64,000 nucleotides of DNA from Heliocidaris tuberculata (lineage: Eukaryota; Echinodermata; Echinoidea; Camarodonta; Echinometridae), in NCBI GenBank assembly GCA_025618425.1, contig CM046845.1, positions 11,064,057 to 11,128,056 of the forward strand, given 5' to 3'. Shown piece after piece: positions 10,433-23,300 of the stretch. Position 1 is the first letter of the stretch; each line of letters opens with the position of its first letter. The position numbers and the translations under genes were made by a program. Under the pieces are notes generated by a model. The model ran no database searches. It saw only the letters and a program-made list of their open reading frames with translations, and was not told the DNA's origin.

Positions 10433-10497
10433 ATGGATTATCAAGCACTGAAAAACCTTGGTTTAAAACTAGGGATATCCTCTGCCAAAATATTGAG
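10433..10497 (+). CDS. ORC6: ORC6 exon 1
   Basis: ATG in context CCAAA-ATG-G. Encodes MDYQALKNLGLKLGISSAKIL plus two bases of Arg22, matching the short N-terminal helix of ORC6 that ends in a leucine-arginine. The donor GTGAGT is at 10498. Confidence 0.93.
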
Positions 10498-11309
10498 GTG
10501 AGTCACTGAGTGAAGCCATTTTGAGTCTGAGTGATCAATCAATGAATGATTAAACATGTTAAACTTAAACTAATAAAAGTAAAAACTGGGAGCTTTGCGT
10601 GGGAGTAACATTAATAACTATTGACTATTGATCGTGTTATCATGAAATAGCCCCTCCCCCCCCCCCATCTCCAATAAGCTCGCATGAGTGTGAGTGCCTC
10701 CCCCCCCCCCCCCCCCCCCATGTACATTGGATGAGTGCCTCATTCTACTCACACATACATGTGCTTTCAGTCTGCACAGTAGCGGCTTATTGCATGCAGC
10801 CTATGGATGGTGTCATTCCAAATAGCATGCAAGTATGTGCATACACACTGAATGAGGGGGGACCTCTGTGTTGATAATATATTGTAAATGCAAATGATCA
10901 TGAAGTATTAACATTAAGCTTGATATTTTGGGGTAGACTGCTATGTCAGATATTGCAAAGACTTCAAAATAGTTTTTCATATAACTGGTGCATGGTGTAT
11001 TCAATCCTGAAAAATTTGTTTTAGCTTAGTCTACTTATGAATTTTACATAAATATATATGTTTTCATGAAAATACTTTATCTTTATTTCATTGATTTGTT
11101 TTTATTTTCTTTAAAAAAAATCATGCTTCCTGCTCCTATTTAGCAACTGATGTCATGCATTCTGTAACTGTACTTTGAGTTTTGAATATATTTTAGTTTG
11201 AAAACATATAGCCTAATGTGGAAACAGTAACATATCACTGACCCCCCGCCCTCTCTGTCTTTCTTTTTTTTTCTCTCTCTCTCTCTCTTTCTCTCTTCCT
11301 CTCTCTCTC

Positions 11310-11363
<54 letters not shown>

Positions 11364-14300
11364 CATACTAGGAGAGCCCAGGAGTTAAATAGACTAACCC
11401 AATTACGCTGTACCTCCTTCTCATTGAATGATTCTTGCCGGGCAGTCATGTGCTTTGAATTGGCCGCTGCAGAACATAACCATCCCATCAACAAGGTAAA
11501 AGGCACTCATACATGTAAATGTACAAGGTTATCTGAGATCTCACCTTTACCTGTGCATTTTGGGATGTGGGAATTGGTCTAGCTTGAGGAAGGGGGAAAA
11601 TCAGTTTCAATATACAGTGTACATCTACATGTACTTCATTTTCATCTTGGTAACCTCAAGATTGTAGCATTCAATGAATTACAGTAAGTCATGCAGCAAA
11701 TTTAAGTAAATTAAATCCTGCTTACATTAAAATTGCACTTATACATGTACAAGCTTATCTGAAGATAACCTTGTACTCCAGACTAGCTTTTATGGGTGAA
11801 TAGGCTTCAATAGCTTTTGTGTGTATCAGCAGGCCTTTTTCCAGGGTAGATCATTCATACGGGAGAGGAAAATAATTATTTAAAATTTCACTTTCAATTC
11901 TGAATCCCCTAATTTGTGGCACAGTAAGAGTTGAAGAGTCCATGAATCAGGTAATTAGCAAATTTAAGAAAATTGAATCTTGCTTAGAGCAATTTTGTTG
12001 TCTGTTTTTGACTGCTGCAACAGTGAATGTTGGACACAGTCCCACATAGGCAAGGGCCCATGAGTGTTAAAATTGGTGTTCCTTTTACACTATAGTGCAG
12101 CAATGAAAGTTTGCCGTAATCCCGCTTGGCTTCGGGTCTATGAGTGAATAAAGCAAATGGGTGCTTGGAGCCCGAAAGGGGGTTTATTAAACTTAACTTT
12201 AACTGGTAATCCTCAATATAAATTTTTTCAATTAAATTCGATTTATTTCTCAATCATTAAAAATCACAATCAAAATAAAATATCTTTCATGTAATATTTC
12301 ATGTAATCTTTCATGTACAATAATATGACGAGAAAGAAAAGGAAGCTAACTAAAAGCAGAGCTCGTAATTGATGCAGCTTTCTAACTTAAATATGTACAT
12401 GTATGGACATAATGTACAAAAGAGATAGAATAGATATTACACCCTATAGTCATACACTACAAATCAAACACATCATTTCCACACATAAATTCACACATAC
12501 AATCACTCGGGGGGGGGGGGGGGGGGGGGTAGAGAGGTAACCTCGCAAACAACTATGGCAATTGATTAATTATGATATCCAGTTAGCAAGCTGCATTTCA
12601 ATTTACATTTAAATGAGGGAAGGTTATTGCAAGATGTGATACTGGTGTTTAAAGGAGAATGAAACCCTGGGGAAAATCAATTTTATGAAAAGAGAGGATA
12701 AAGAGAAGCAATTTTGAAAAATTTCCATCAAAATTGGTTATGAAATAAAGTTATGAAAGTTTGAAAAGTCTCAATTTACTTTCTATGGCGATCCTCAAAT
12801 TGGCAATGTTGCTTCAAAGTGACAGGTTTAGTAGTACAACTCTCAATATATTTTGTACACAAAATTTCATATTTTTCCCATTGTCTCTCATGGTGCAGCT
12901 TGTCTCCTTCTTAGCTCAAGATATATCATGGAGAAAATGTATTTGGCACAACATACATGTACATGTATGTTGAGTTCACAAAAAGACAAGCAGCATCTTT
13001 AGAGATAATGAAGAAAATATGAAATTTTGTGTACAAAACATATTGAGAGTTGTACTACTAAACCTGCCATTTTGAAGCAACATTGCCAATTTGAGGATCG
13101 CTGTAGAAAGTAAATTGAGACTTTTCAAACTTTCATAACTTTTTCATTTTGTAACCGATTTTGATGGAACTTTTTAAAAATTGCTTCTCTCTATCCTCTC
13201 TTTTCATTGAAATGGGTATTTCCCCAGGGTTTCATTCTCCTTCAAAGAATTCCATACCCGAGGGCCCTGGTGTCGAAACACTCTTCTCTCAGAAGAGGAT
13301 ATAAATGTCACTCATGATCATCTTTAAATACTCAACCAAAAAGTGAGTTCCCCCAAAATCTTTTGAAATTTGAATATTACCTGGGAAATACTTGATGAAA
13401 TTTGTTCATTTGAAAAGCAAAGTATGCGCAGTGTAATTGGTAATTATTGCATTTGGTGCTAGGAAAAATGTTGCACTTTGTGTTTTGCAATGCGATGAAT
13501 GGTCATGTGACATGTGTCTCTTTTCTTTTCATCTTGGTTCATGTACAGATGCGAAATTTGTCATTTAGAGTCATGCAATTGCACTGAAAATTACAATTTT
13601 TCTATACAGTTTCATGAATTTCAATTACAGGTTATGTGCCTGTACATGAAAAAAGTATTGAAAAGAGTATACACATGTACATGTACACCCAGCATTGCAT
13701 TGACAAAACAAAGTGCAACTTTTTTTCTAGTACCGACTGCAAGAAAAACATCAATTTCATTATGGAAACATAATCGAATGGTAACAAATAACCAGTCAGA
13801 ATGTGGATAAGAAAATTCTACACAATTTGCTTTTTCAAGAATGAAGAATAATAATAATAGCTGTTTCTTATATAGCGCCTTACCAGTTACAATGTAACCT
13901 ACCAAAGTGCTTACAGCATTATTACCCCGTCACTGGATTCAATTGCGATTCTACACATTACAGTGCACATTCTCCACTCCTCTGGGGAGCATTCCAGCCA
14001 GTCGCCTGTATTTCATGAAATACTTCTCGAGTTATATTGAAAAGTGTTTTGAGTGAACTTACTTTTGTGGTTGAGTGTATTATGCAATAGGGTTTCTGAA
14101 TGATCATGTTGTTAAAGGCTTTATATAGGACTTGGGACGCATGGGGCCCCCCGAAATCTGAATCCAGATCCTTAAAAATTTGCACAATGGGCTCAAGGAT
14201 ACAGACCCTGTAATTTTAATCTGGATCTCCTGTGGAAAAAGTGAGTGTGGAGCCCTGGTATGTTCACATTCTCGAACACGTTCTGCATGACAGAAAGTAC

Positions 14301-17300
14301 TGCTATTTATTCTGGCTGACTCTGAAAAAAATAGAAAAAGAAAAATCACTGTTTTTAAATGGGCTACAATATCCAGCTAAATTGATGACTTATTTTTTTC
14401 GCCGTAATCCAGGAATCGGCTGTCCAGCTGTCAGGGGTGAACAAGAAAGTCTACACCAACTCCTTCAAGACGTTACAGACCCTGCTAGGCCTCAACCCCA
14501 CCGTGACTATCAGAGATCTAGCTGTCCAGTTTGGATGTGTAGGGATAGTGGAACATGCAAACTTAGTCCTTCAGAGGTAGGTGTTGCTTTATCAATTATT
14601 TTTTTGTTTAATTAAAATTATTTTCCATTTAAATTAACTCTTGTGCTCGTCACCCTCCATTAATATCCCTGTGCCACATTATATTTGATAGGGAATCTTA
14701 ACCAATGGATTCTAGTTTATTTCTAAATTTTCAGTATGAAGCTACGTATACATGTATATTCAGGTGATAAAAGGATTTATCATGTAGCCAGTTAAGACCG
14801 GAAATAGGTTAATATGCAAATCTTTTGTAATGCACAGTGTAATTTTTTTGTTAATTGGTGCTTATACTGTAAAACCAGAAACCGGAATCGCAAATTTCAT
14901 GAGTGGTCGAGATCCGCGAAAGTTCCATGCCGCGAAATCATCAAGTCACAATTGAAACGGCATGAAATTATTGCAATTCACAAAAGTTCTTTGCTGCAAA
15001 ATTGGCTGTCATTAACAATTCACAGTAGTCTGGCAGTAGTCTGTGCCAATCAGCACTCATTGCAAGCCTGCAATTATGCCCATTGACACTTGGCAAATGA
15101 AAGATTAATACAAGAGTGAGCCTATAGGATTTGTTTGAGACAATAGCTTTGTACTTTATTTGGTCCATGGAGCTTTTCCGCATATGTGCAATATGATGAT
15201 TATCATCGAAACCCACCACTGAAATATATGTGCTGTGATGTCTGTTGTCTGGTTCAGGAAAGCCTGAGATACTGTATAAGCCATAAATTTTCGCGAATAG
15301 GACTAACCAGACTATTTCGCGAGTGGTTGAATTCGCGGTCAGAAAATTCTCAAATCTACAGACAGCGGTGATGATGTACTTTTGCAAAGTGAAGTGGTGA
15401 ATTTCTGACCAGGAGACAACAAATTCAACCGACTTCTTATGTTGGCAATATTTTGGCGTGTTGTTAAATTCGCGACCCACTCGTGATTCGCGAAAAATAA
15501 ATAAAACCCCCGCGAAATATATGGCGTATACAGTACATGTATTCGGTTGAATTCAGTCATCCAATCTTCTTGCACATGTTCAATTCAATTCACTTCCATT
15601 CAGTATTTATTTCCAACTCATTAAAAACGATACAAACGAACAAACAAATAAAAAACAAGTTAAAAACATGTAAATAAAACATTCACATAGACTGGCAAAC
15701 AAACAAAGTAATGATAAAAGAAGTGTTGGTACAATGTATGTAATGGTAATATGATAAGTTGAAGAAAATGAAATGAATGGAAATTGGGCATGTACTGGAA
15801 AAGCCAAGAGGAAGGCTTGTTGAATCGCACACCCAGAATATCTGGATTATTTAAGTAATTACAGTAAGAATGTGGCAAGTACTGAGTAATGAAAATATAA
15901 ATAAGTATACAGGTAAATAAGCCTTTCAAAAATCTCAGGCAAGCTGCAATTCCATATCCTTATTTGTGACTACTCTCAAAACACTGCATGATACATACAT
16001 AGTTTTACTTTCTAGATATTTTCACTGATTTAAATTATGAGTTAAGAATACTCAAGTATTTCTGAGAGTTGTACAGTAAATAGTCAGCTACTTGTAAGAA
16101 CATGCTTTCAAAAGTATGATTCAATGTACATGTAAGGACAGCCATTATAAAACTGCAGTTGAAAATCTAACTTCAAAGTCAAAGGGCTACTTGCCTACTT
16201 GTAAGTAAAAGCACTTAGCAACATTTAACATGATTACAAAAAGTCATGTATGTTTTTGTCCCTTTTTGCATATACAGTTACATGTACGTACGGAGTACAA
16301 ACAGATAAATCTACACAATGCACATATTGGGAGAGTGTTGTCGATTACATGCCTACTGTAGTGCTCCTACTAACTTTTTGAGGGGTCTGGGTTATAAATT
16401 TTAGGGTCTGTATGCTCTATGCATGAGCCCTATGTTAAAATGTTGAAATTTGGGGGGTCCCGACTTGGATTAAGAGCAGCGATGTGTCCTGGGTGCCTGC
16501 TAGTGTTACAGATAAAGCTGAGTTCTGGTCATGAGATTAATTGTGAAAGAAACTGTCTCAAGGCAAATGGGAAGGGTTGATTATGTACATGTAGCACATA
16601 AGAATTGGTGTATGCTGTAAGGTTTTGGAATCACCAAAATGATAAGAAATTGACTCAATCCTGCTGAGAGTTACATGCACTGCACACAGAAATGAGTATG
16701 GGACTACACACAAATGTTTGGGCCCAAACATTTCACCTATTTCTTGTCATATTTTGAATGTGAGGGCATTTGAATAGCAATCCTTCACTATGGTAATCTT
16801 CCAAACTAACATAATAAGAATGAGAAAACTTACAAATTATCTTTTTTACCTTTCCCAGAACTCAACTTTCTCTTTAAGCCCTGTCTACTGATGCCATGAA
16901 TATGTAATGTGTCATCACTTTGAATAATATTAATCAATCCCAGGGAACATTAGTCTGGAAGAGATATCTTTTTCAATTACAAAGTCATACAAATTCGTCG
17001 TTGTTTTTCTTTGTGGCAGCTATCGCAAGGAGTTTGAAGAGAAGGTGTCGGAAGCTGCCCGAGATGACGTTGATTTCAGCAAACCTCTTTTTACTGGGGC
17101 TGCTCTGTATACCATATGCAAGTAAGCTTCATCCCTACATTATAAAGATTTCCATAGCACTTTATACATTTAGTCAAACCTATGTCATTCAGCTAAAATT
17201 ACAGAAGCATATTTCAGGTTTGAATTGTATTTGTAGTTTGTATTTTAACTTTTTGATACATGTATATGATTACAGCAAGCTATATTTGGTATTATCTACA

Positions 17301-20300
17301 GGTGTATAGTGTATTTTTTTGCATGTTTTTATTGATATGTAAACAATCGCAATTCGGTCATCTGGCTGGGAAGATATATGTTTTAATGAACCTTGAGTTG
17401 AATTGAACTGAATTGAAACCTCAACTATAAAGTGAATGGAGTTAGTCCACTGATTTTATGGAATGCCAAGTGTCATTCTCTTCATCCAGTTCAAATGACC
17501 ATCCTATTCTTAAATGAATGCACCAAAATCAAGTCCATGTGTAATCACTTTCTGTAATCTCCATTTTTTTTCCCATTTCATGATTAATTTCATTTTATTG
17601 ATTAATTTTTGTTGCCGGTTTCAGTCATTTGTACGAATAAAGAGGTGAACACTTGGTCTCCATTAATTTAAAGGGCAATCCAATCTTTGTAATAATTTAA
17701 TTTGTGTGAAAGGAGACAAATCTAAGAATCAGATTGGTGAAAGTTTGAAAAAAATCGGACGAACAATAAGAAAGTGGTGATTTTTCGAAAGTTGCATGGG
17801 AATTTCAAATTGGCCGAATAGGTACAGTCACTGTGATCAGCCTGATGTAGCAGCAGTCAACTTTTCCATTCGCTCCAACACACAAAATGATTAAAATGTC
17901 AATTTTTTCAAAATGTATAACTTTGTAGTATTTTTCTATTTGGAGGACTTATAACAATGTGCTATCTACATATTTTGAGTACTGCCCGAAGGGAAAAGAC
18001 ACTCGAGAGAAAACCAAAATTTTGGTGTACATGTACACGTATGACAAATAGGAGAGTTGACCCTGAATACATCACAATCGATTCATCAATTGCCAATTTG
18101 AGATTCCCATAGATTTAGTGATCTCGATTTTCATACATTCATAACTTTCTTATTTTTGTGGCCAATTTCTTTCAAACTTTCACCATCTTGTTTCTCTTAT
18201 TTTTCTGCTTTTACACAAATCAGCTTTTTACAAGGATTGGATTGCCCTTTATTTTGCCCACTAAGTTCAAACTAATTTAACTTTTATGAATATGGGCCAT
18301 TGTTTCTTGAAGGCCTTTAAATGCATCTTATACATGGAATAAATGACTTATTTGAACACAAAAAGATCAAACTTCAAATTGAACACTGAACTACATGTAT
18401 CTAAACCATTATCTTGTTAGATTTGTCATTTGTGCACACATGCTTTCCTTTTATTTCAGAAAAGTCAATAAAGTACCTTTAAATTGATACTTATGATGTG
18501 TAGCAAACATATCACATTATTATTAATCTGTATTATTTGCCCTAGGGTTGTATGCAACTTCCCTCAGAGGGAAATACAGTTAATTTTGCATAAGTCAAAT
18601 CTGTTGGGACCACAAAAAATAGTTTGACTTAAGCAAAATTTGACTTGGGAAGTGTAAATAAGACATATTTTGCATAGTTTGGTATGAAAAAATTGATTTG
18701 ACTTGGGGAAAGTTCGACTTATGTGACTTTGAGTTATGCAAGGTTGACTGTGCAGACTTTTAACATATCCTTTTCCCCTATATCGCTATGCTTGAGCATT
18801 TGATGTAAGTGCGCTAATATCTCCATTCAACTTTTTGAAGATTCCAGGCAAACACTGATTTGACACTTCATGCAGATTAGTGGCCCAATATATGCAGATT
18901 TTGACTTTAATAAGTATACACAAACAAAGTTGTATTGACTGTGCAAAGTTTAAGTCAACATACATGTATAGCATTGAAATTGATATGCCGCATGCATTAT
19001 CTGCATCCAAGATTTGAATAAAGTGAAGCTGTGATTTCATCAAATTTATTATTTGCCTGCTTGACTGGATCTTCCAAAAGTATATTTAGATAAATGCAAA
19101 GCTAGAAAATGCTGAAATCATTTATACTTTAAGTTATTGTGAATGGTGATTCATGAACAAACAACATAGGAAAGGTGTAGACTCTGCTTTTAACCCTTTG
19201 GATACGATTTAATTTTGATATATAACACACATTTCCCATAGATGCTAGCTCGAGTTAGATTTGGCTTAGTACATGTATTCATTGTGGTCCCAACAATTTC
19301 GACTTATGCTAGGTTAACTGTATTTTCAATTGGTTTAGGATTAAAGGAACATAAGGGGAAAATTTATTTCATACTAAGGCACACACAGAAGTAAACTTGG
19401 AGTCAACTTAATCAAATAGTCTACTCACAAGTCACTTTTACCTCTATTATGGAAGTATTCAATCTCTCAATATCTCTTTAGAGAAGACATATTTAAAGTG
19501 ATTGATTAACTTTGTGAAAAATTGTAAAATCAGCTCAAATGCCAGTGAATTGTGTGCAGTCCTCTAACTACATATATAATTAAGGATATGTGAAAGTATG
19601 AAAGAAAATGGAACCCGTTTACTATCCTAAAAAAGAGAAAATTGCGATCAACCGCTAGCGCAAGTCGCTCGGCTTCTCCGCTGCGCTGCAGTCACAAAAA
19701 CCAAGCACCAGCGCTTGGCGATTTCAGAGCGGGTTTCCAGCCCGTACGGTATTATGTGATAGAGCGAGGTATGCCAACCGTAAGAGTTCTTTAGGGTTCG
19801 GTGGTACTCTATCCCGACATCACTGTTCAATCGTAAATATCTTGATATATAAACGACCGATCAGCTTATAAAGCTCAGGCGATTCCTGTCTGAGCTAAAG
19901 GTTTGCAATTATGATTACAGCATTAGCTGGAACAGTGATTTTTTTTTTCAATCCTGGGCAAAGTTAATCAATGCCTTTAAAGCTGATATTCCTAAAGGGC
20001 AATCCAACCTTGGTAATACGATGATTTGTGTGAAAGCAGAAAAATTAGAAAAACAGGATGGTGAAAGTTTGAAAGAAATTGGAGAAGGAATAAGAAAGTT
20101 ATGGATGTTTGAAAATGAGATCACTACATCTATGCAAATCTCAAACTGGCAATTTGGTGAGTCGATTGTGACATACTGGCGGTGGCGGACAACTCTCCTG
20201 TTTGTCATACACAAAAATATCATTAATTTGCGGTTTTCTCCGAAGCACCTTTACCCTCGGGGCTGTACTCAAATTATATTGTAGATAGCATATTGTTATA

Positions 20301-23300
20301 GGTCCTCATGAAAGAAAAAGATCCTACCAAGTAATACGTTTTGAAAAAAATAACATTTTAGTCATTTTGTGTGTTGGAGCGGATGTATGACATTTCCTCC
20401 TGCGACAATTGCTCCGGTCTAACTTTGCCATGCTAATCCTAAACCTAAACCTAACCCTAACCCTAACCCTAATCCTAATCTTCACATTGTCCTCAACAAA
20501 AAGACAAATCATGACCTTGACCTTAACCTTTGACCTTTCGAGATATGGACTGCAGAGTAAATGTCGCTGGAGCAAATGTCAGCACCCCATTGGAGCGAAT
20601 GGGGGAGTTGTCCGCCACTACATGTACATCACAGTTTACATTACCTATGCGGCCAATTTGAAAATCCTATATGTATAGTGATTACAAATTTCAAAAATTC
20701 ATCACTTACTTATTGCTTGTCTGATTTCGTTCAGTTTCACCAGTCTGCTTAACTCTGATTTTTCCTCTTTCTTCTAGACCAACTTGCCATTAAGGTTGGA
20801 TTTCCTTTTGATATGGTATGCCAGCATACATGCATGTACAACCCCAAACTCACAGAGCAAAACATTGTTTGGTGATTTGCCCCATTTGAGTATATGATTC
20901 ACGGTACTTCTCAATGAATAATTATAACAGAAATGAAAGTATATGTACACTATACCTTTGCTGGTGAAGGTGCAGATAATGCTGAAATAATGTCACTAAC
21001 AGAAGAAGCCATGTTTCTATAATGTAATCCTCTGGGTTCTTTGTGTTCATGTACAAGTGATGTTATACATATAATGTAGCAATAAATGATCGTCCTTCCA
21101 CTAATACAATGTACTGTTTCAAATAGTTGTAAATGTAGTTGTAAACCTGTCATGGAGATAAGATGAAAGAAGGCAATTTGATTTGGTCTTTGGACATAAA
21201 GACAGGTTCTGCCAGATTGAACGTGAAGATAGTATGAGATATATATATATATATAGAAGGATGCTAAGCAAACAGTGGAATAGTATAGATTAAGGGTGGT
21301 GATTAATGGTGTGTAATTAAAATTTAAGTACCGGTAGTTGTGATCTACTTTTTGTTTCTATTGTTCTCTCTCTCTTTCTCTCCTTCTGACTGTCTGTCTC
21401 TCTCTGCCTCTTTCTCTCTCTCTCTCTCTCTCTCTCTGTAGTTCTCTCTTCTTATTTAAGAAAGAGCCTTTCCAGATGTAAATCATCTTCCTTCCTCTAT
21501 TCTTTCATTACTTTCTCTTTCTCGATCTCTGCAGACACTCTCACTCTCTCGTTCTCTTGGTTTCTGTCCATCTTTCTCTCTGCATACTGTATCCCCTCTC
21601 TCTCTCTCTCTTTATCTCTCTCTGTTATCTCTGTGTGTTTCTCAGTTATTCTCTTCACTGCTACGATCTCTCTCTCTCTCTCTCTTCCAAGAGTATATTA
21701 TTTTCTATACAGTATATTTTTGCTTGAGTGAAACATGTGTAAATTGTAAATAGAAATATACATGTTTATGTGAGATTAATTGTTCATTTCTATCCCCTGG
21801 ACTTTATTTTGATTTTCATTCTACATTTACCCCCTTTCCGCTATTGTTTTCTTCTTTTTTCTATGAAGGCGCCGGAAGATTAAGGTAGACAAGACAAAGC
21901 TTGTAGATATGACAGGCGCAAGAAGAGGTACCTTTGACAAGTTGTGTGCCGAAATGGAAAAACATGCCACTCAGATCTTGGGTAAGTCTGGTGGAATTTG
22001 ACTTATTTCATTTTATCTTGTTTCAATGATTTCTAATGTTCCCCACTAAATTATTCATATAAGTATGGATCATAAGATTCTGTTAAAGAAAGTTATACAT
22101 CGTCGGGAAACACATACATAACATACATTTGCATTGAAATAAATACATATTTGTAGAAAGGATCTTTTTCGTTTGTTGCAAAATGGTACAGAAATCTAAT
22201 GAAACCCCACAGCTGATATTGAACTTTTGATATTTTAATATTTTTGTACCTCTTGGTGGAAAGAAAGAAATTGTCCTTTGTTTATTTTCCTTGCATACTT
22301 TTACATGCATACTTTTACATGCATACTTTTACATATATCTGTATGAGATTTTTGTATAAAGATCTATAGAACTCTTCATTGCCACATCATTTGCTTTATA
22401 CCTGAATGATTTAATTTTATGTCTTTCATTTTTTTTTTTTTTTTTTTTTTTTGCTTTCGAGATATTTTATCTAGATTGATAAACAGATAAGACAGATGGC
22501 AGTCAATTCTAATTTGAGAAATGATAACAATTTACAAAGAAAATCTAAAATACAGTTTTTTTTTTAAACCAAATTCATAAATTCTGCATTTTCTGCCTGA
22601 CATGATTTCCTGCTTGTAACTTTTTAATTCCTGTATTTTGTAAACTCGGTATTATAAGATGCATAAAACTTTAAAATCCAGTTATGAAACTGAGATTTTG
22701 ATGCTTGTGAAGTGATTGCAAACTTCAGGATGTCAGGTGTCTTTATAGGGTTAAGTTAGAAACTTAGGATTGTGTATCTTTTCATCATTCTATGCAGGTG
22801 AAAAGAAGTCCAAACAATCAAAAAGACATCATTCATGGATGGATGACCTTGAGAAATCTTTTGAAGGTGAGAATGGCTACTTCCAGACATTTTGTTTTCA
22901 AGACATTGCGTCAATTTTTTTTTTTTTTTTTTTTTAGTCCAACATTATAATCCTTTTTAAACTGTGATACATCTAAACAGAAATGTGTGACCGGATGGTT
23001 CAAAATGACCAATATGTTGCAAATTTGACATAAAAGCAAATTAGGATTCTAAAAATGAAATCTCTGAATAGATGTTTGTAATTGCTCTTTATATTATAAC
23101 TTGATATTCAAGAGAAATCTACTGAAATGAACTGCAAGTGTTATACCTCCTCGGAAAGCTTGGAATTTGAAAATATAAAAAAAAAGGAAAATGATTGTGC
23201 TACATATTGGTGGTTTTATTGGTATATTTCGGTGGGGGGGGGGGGGGGTTCTACGTCAATTATGGAGGTTCTGGCGATAATTGTTCTGCAGTCAATTTTC

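Larger units (their letters stand above)
14577..17019. other. ORC6 intron 3: MITE remains and AT-rich DNA
   Basis: Apart from the listed elements at 15270-15534 and 16521-16883, a related CGCGAAA-containing fragment lies at 14864-14960 (TACTGTAAAACCAGAAACCG). The rest is AT-rich and unrecognised. Confidence 0.55.

Noticed and set aside
14968..15480. 170-codon minus-strand frame in ORC6 intron 3
   Set aside because: It runs across a MITE, and its composition follows the repeat rather than a protein family.
20435..20482. True telomere or chromosome end
   Set aside because: Only a few degenerate units, inside a MITE in an ORC6 intron.
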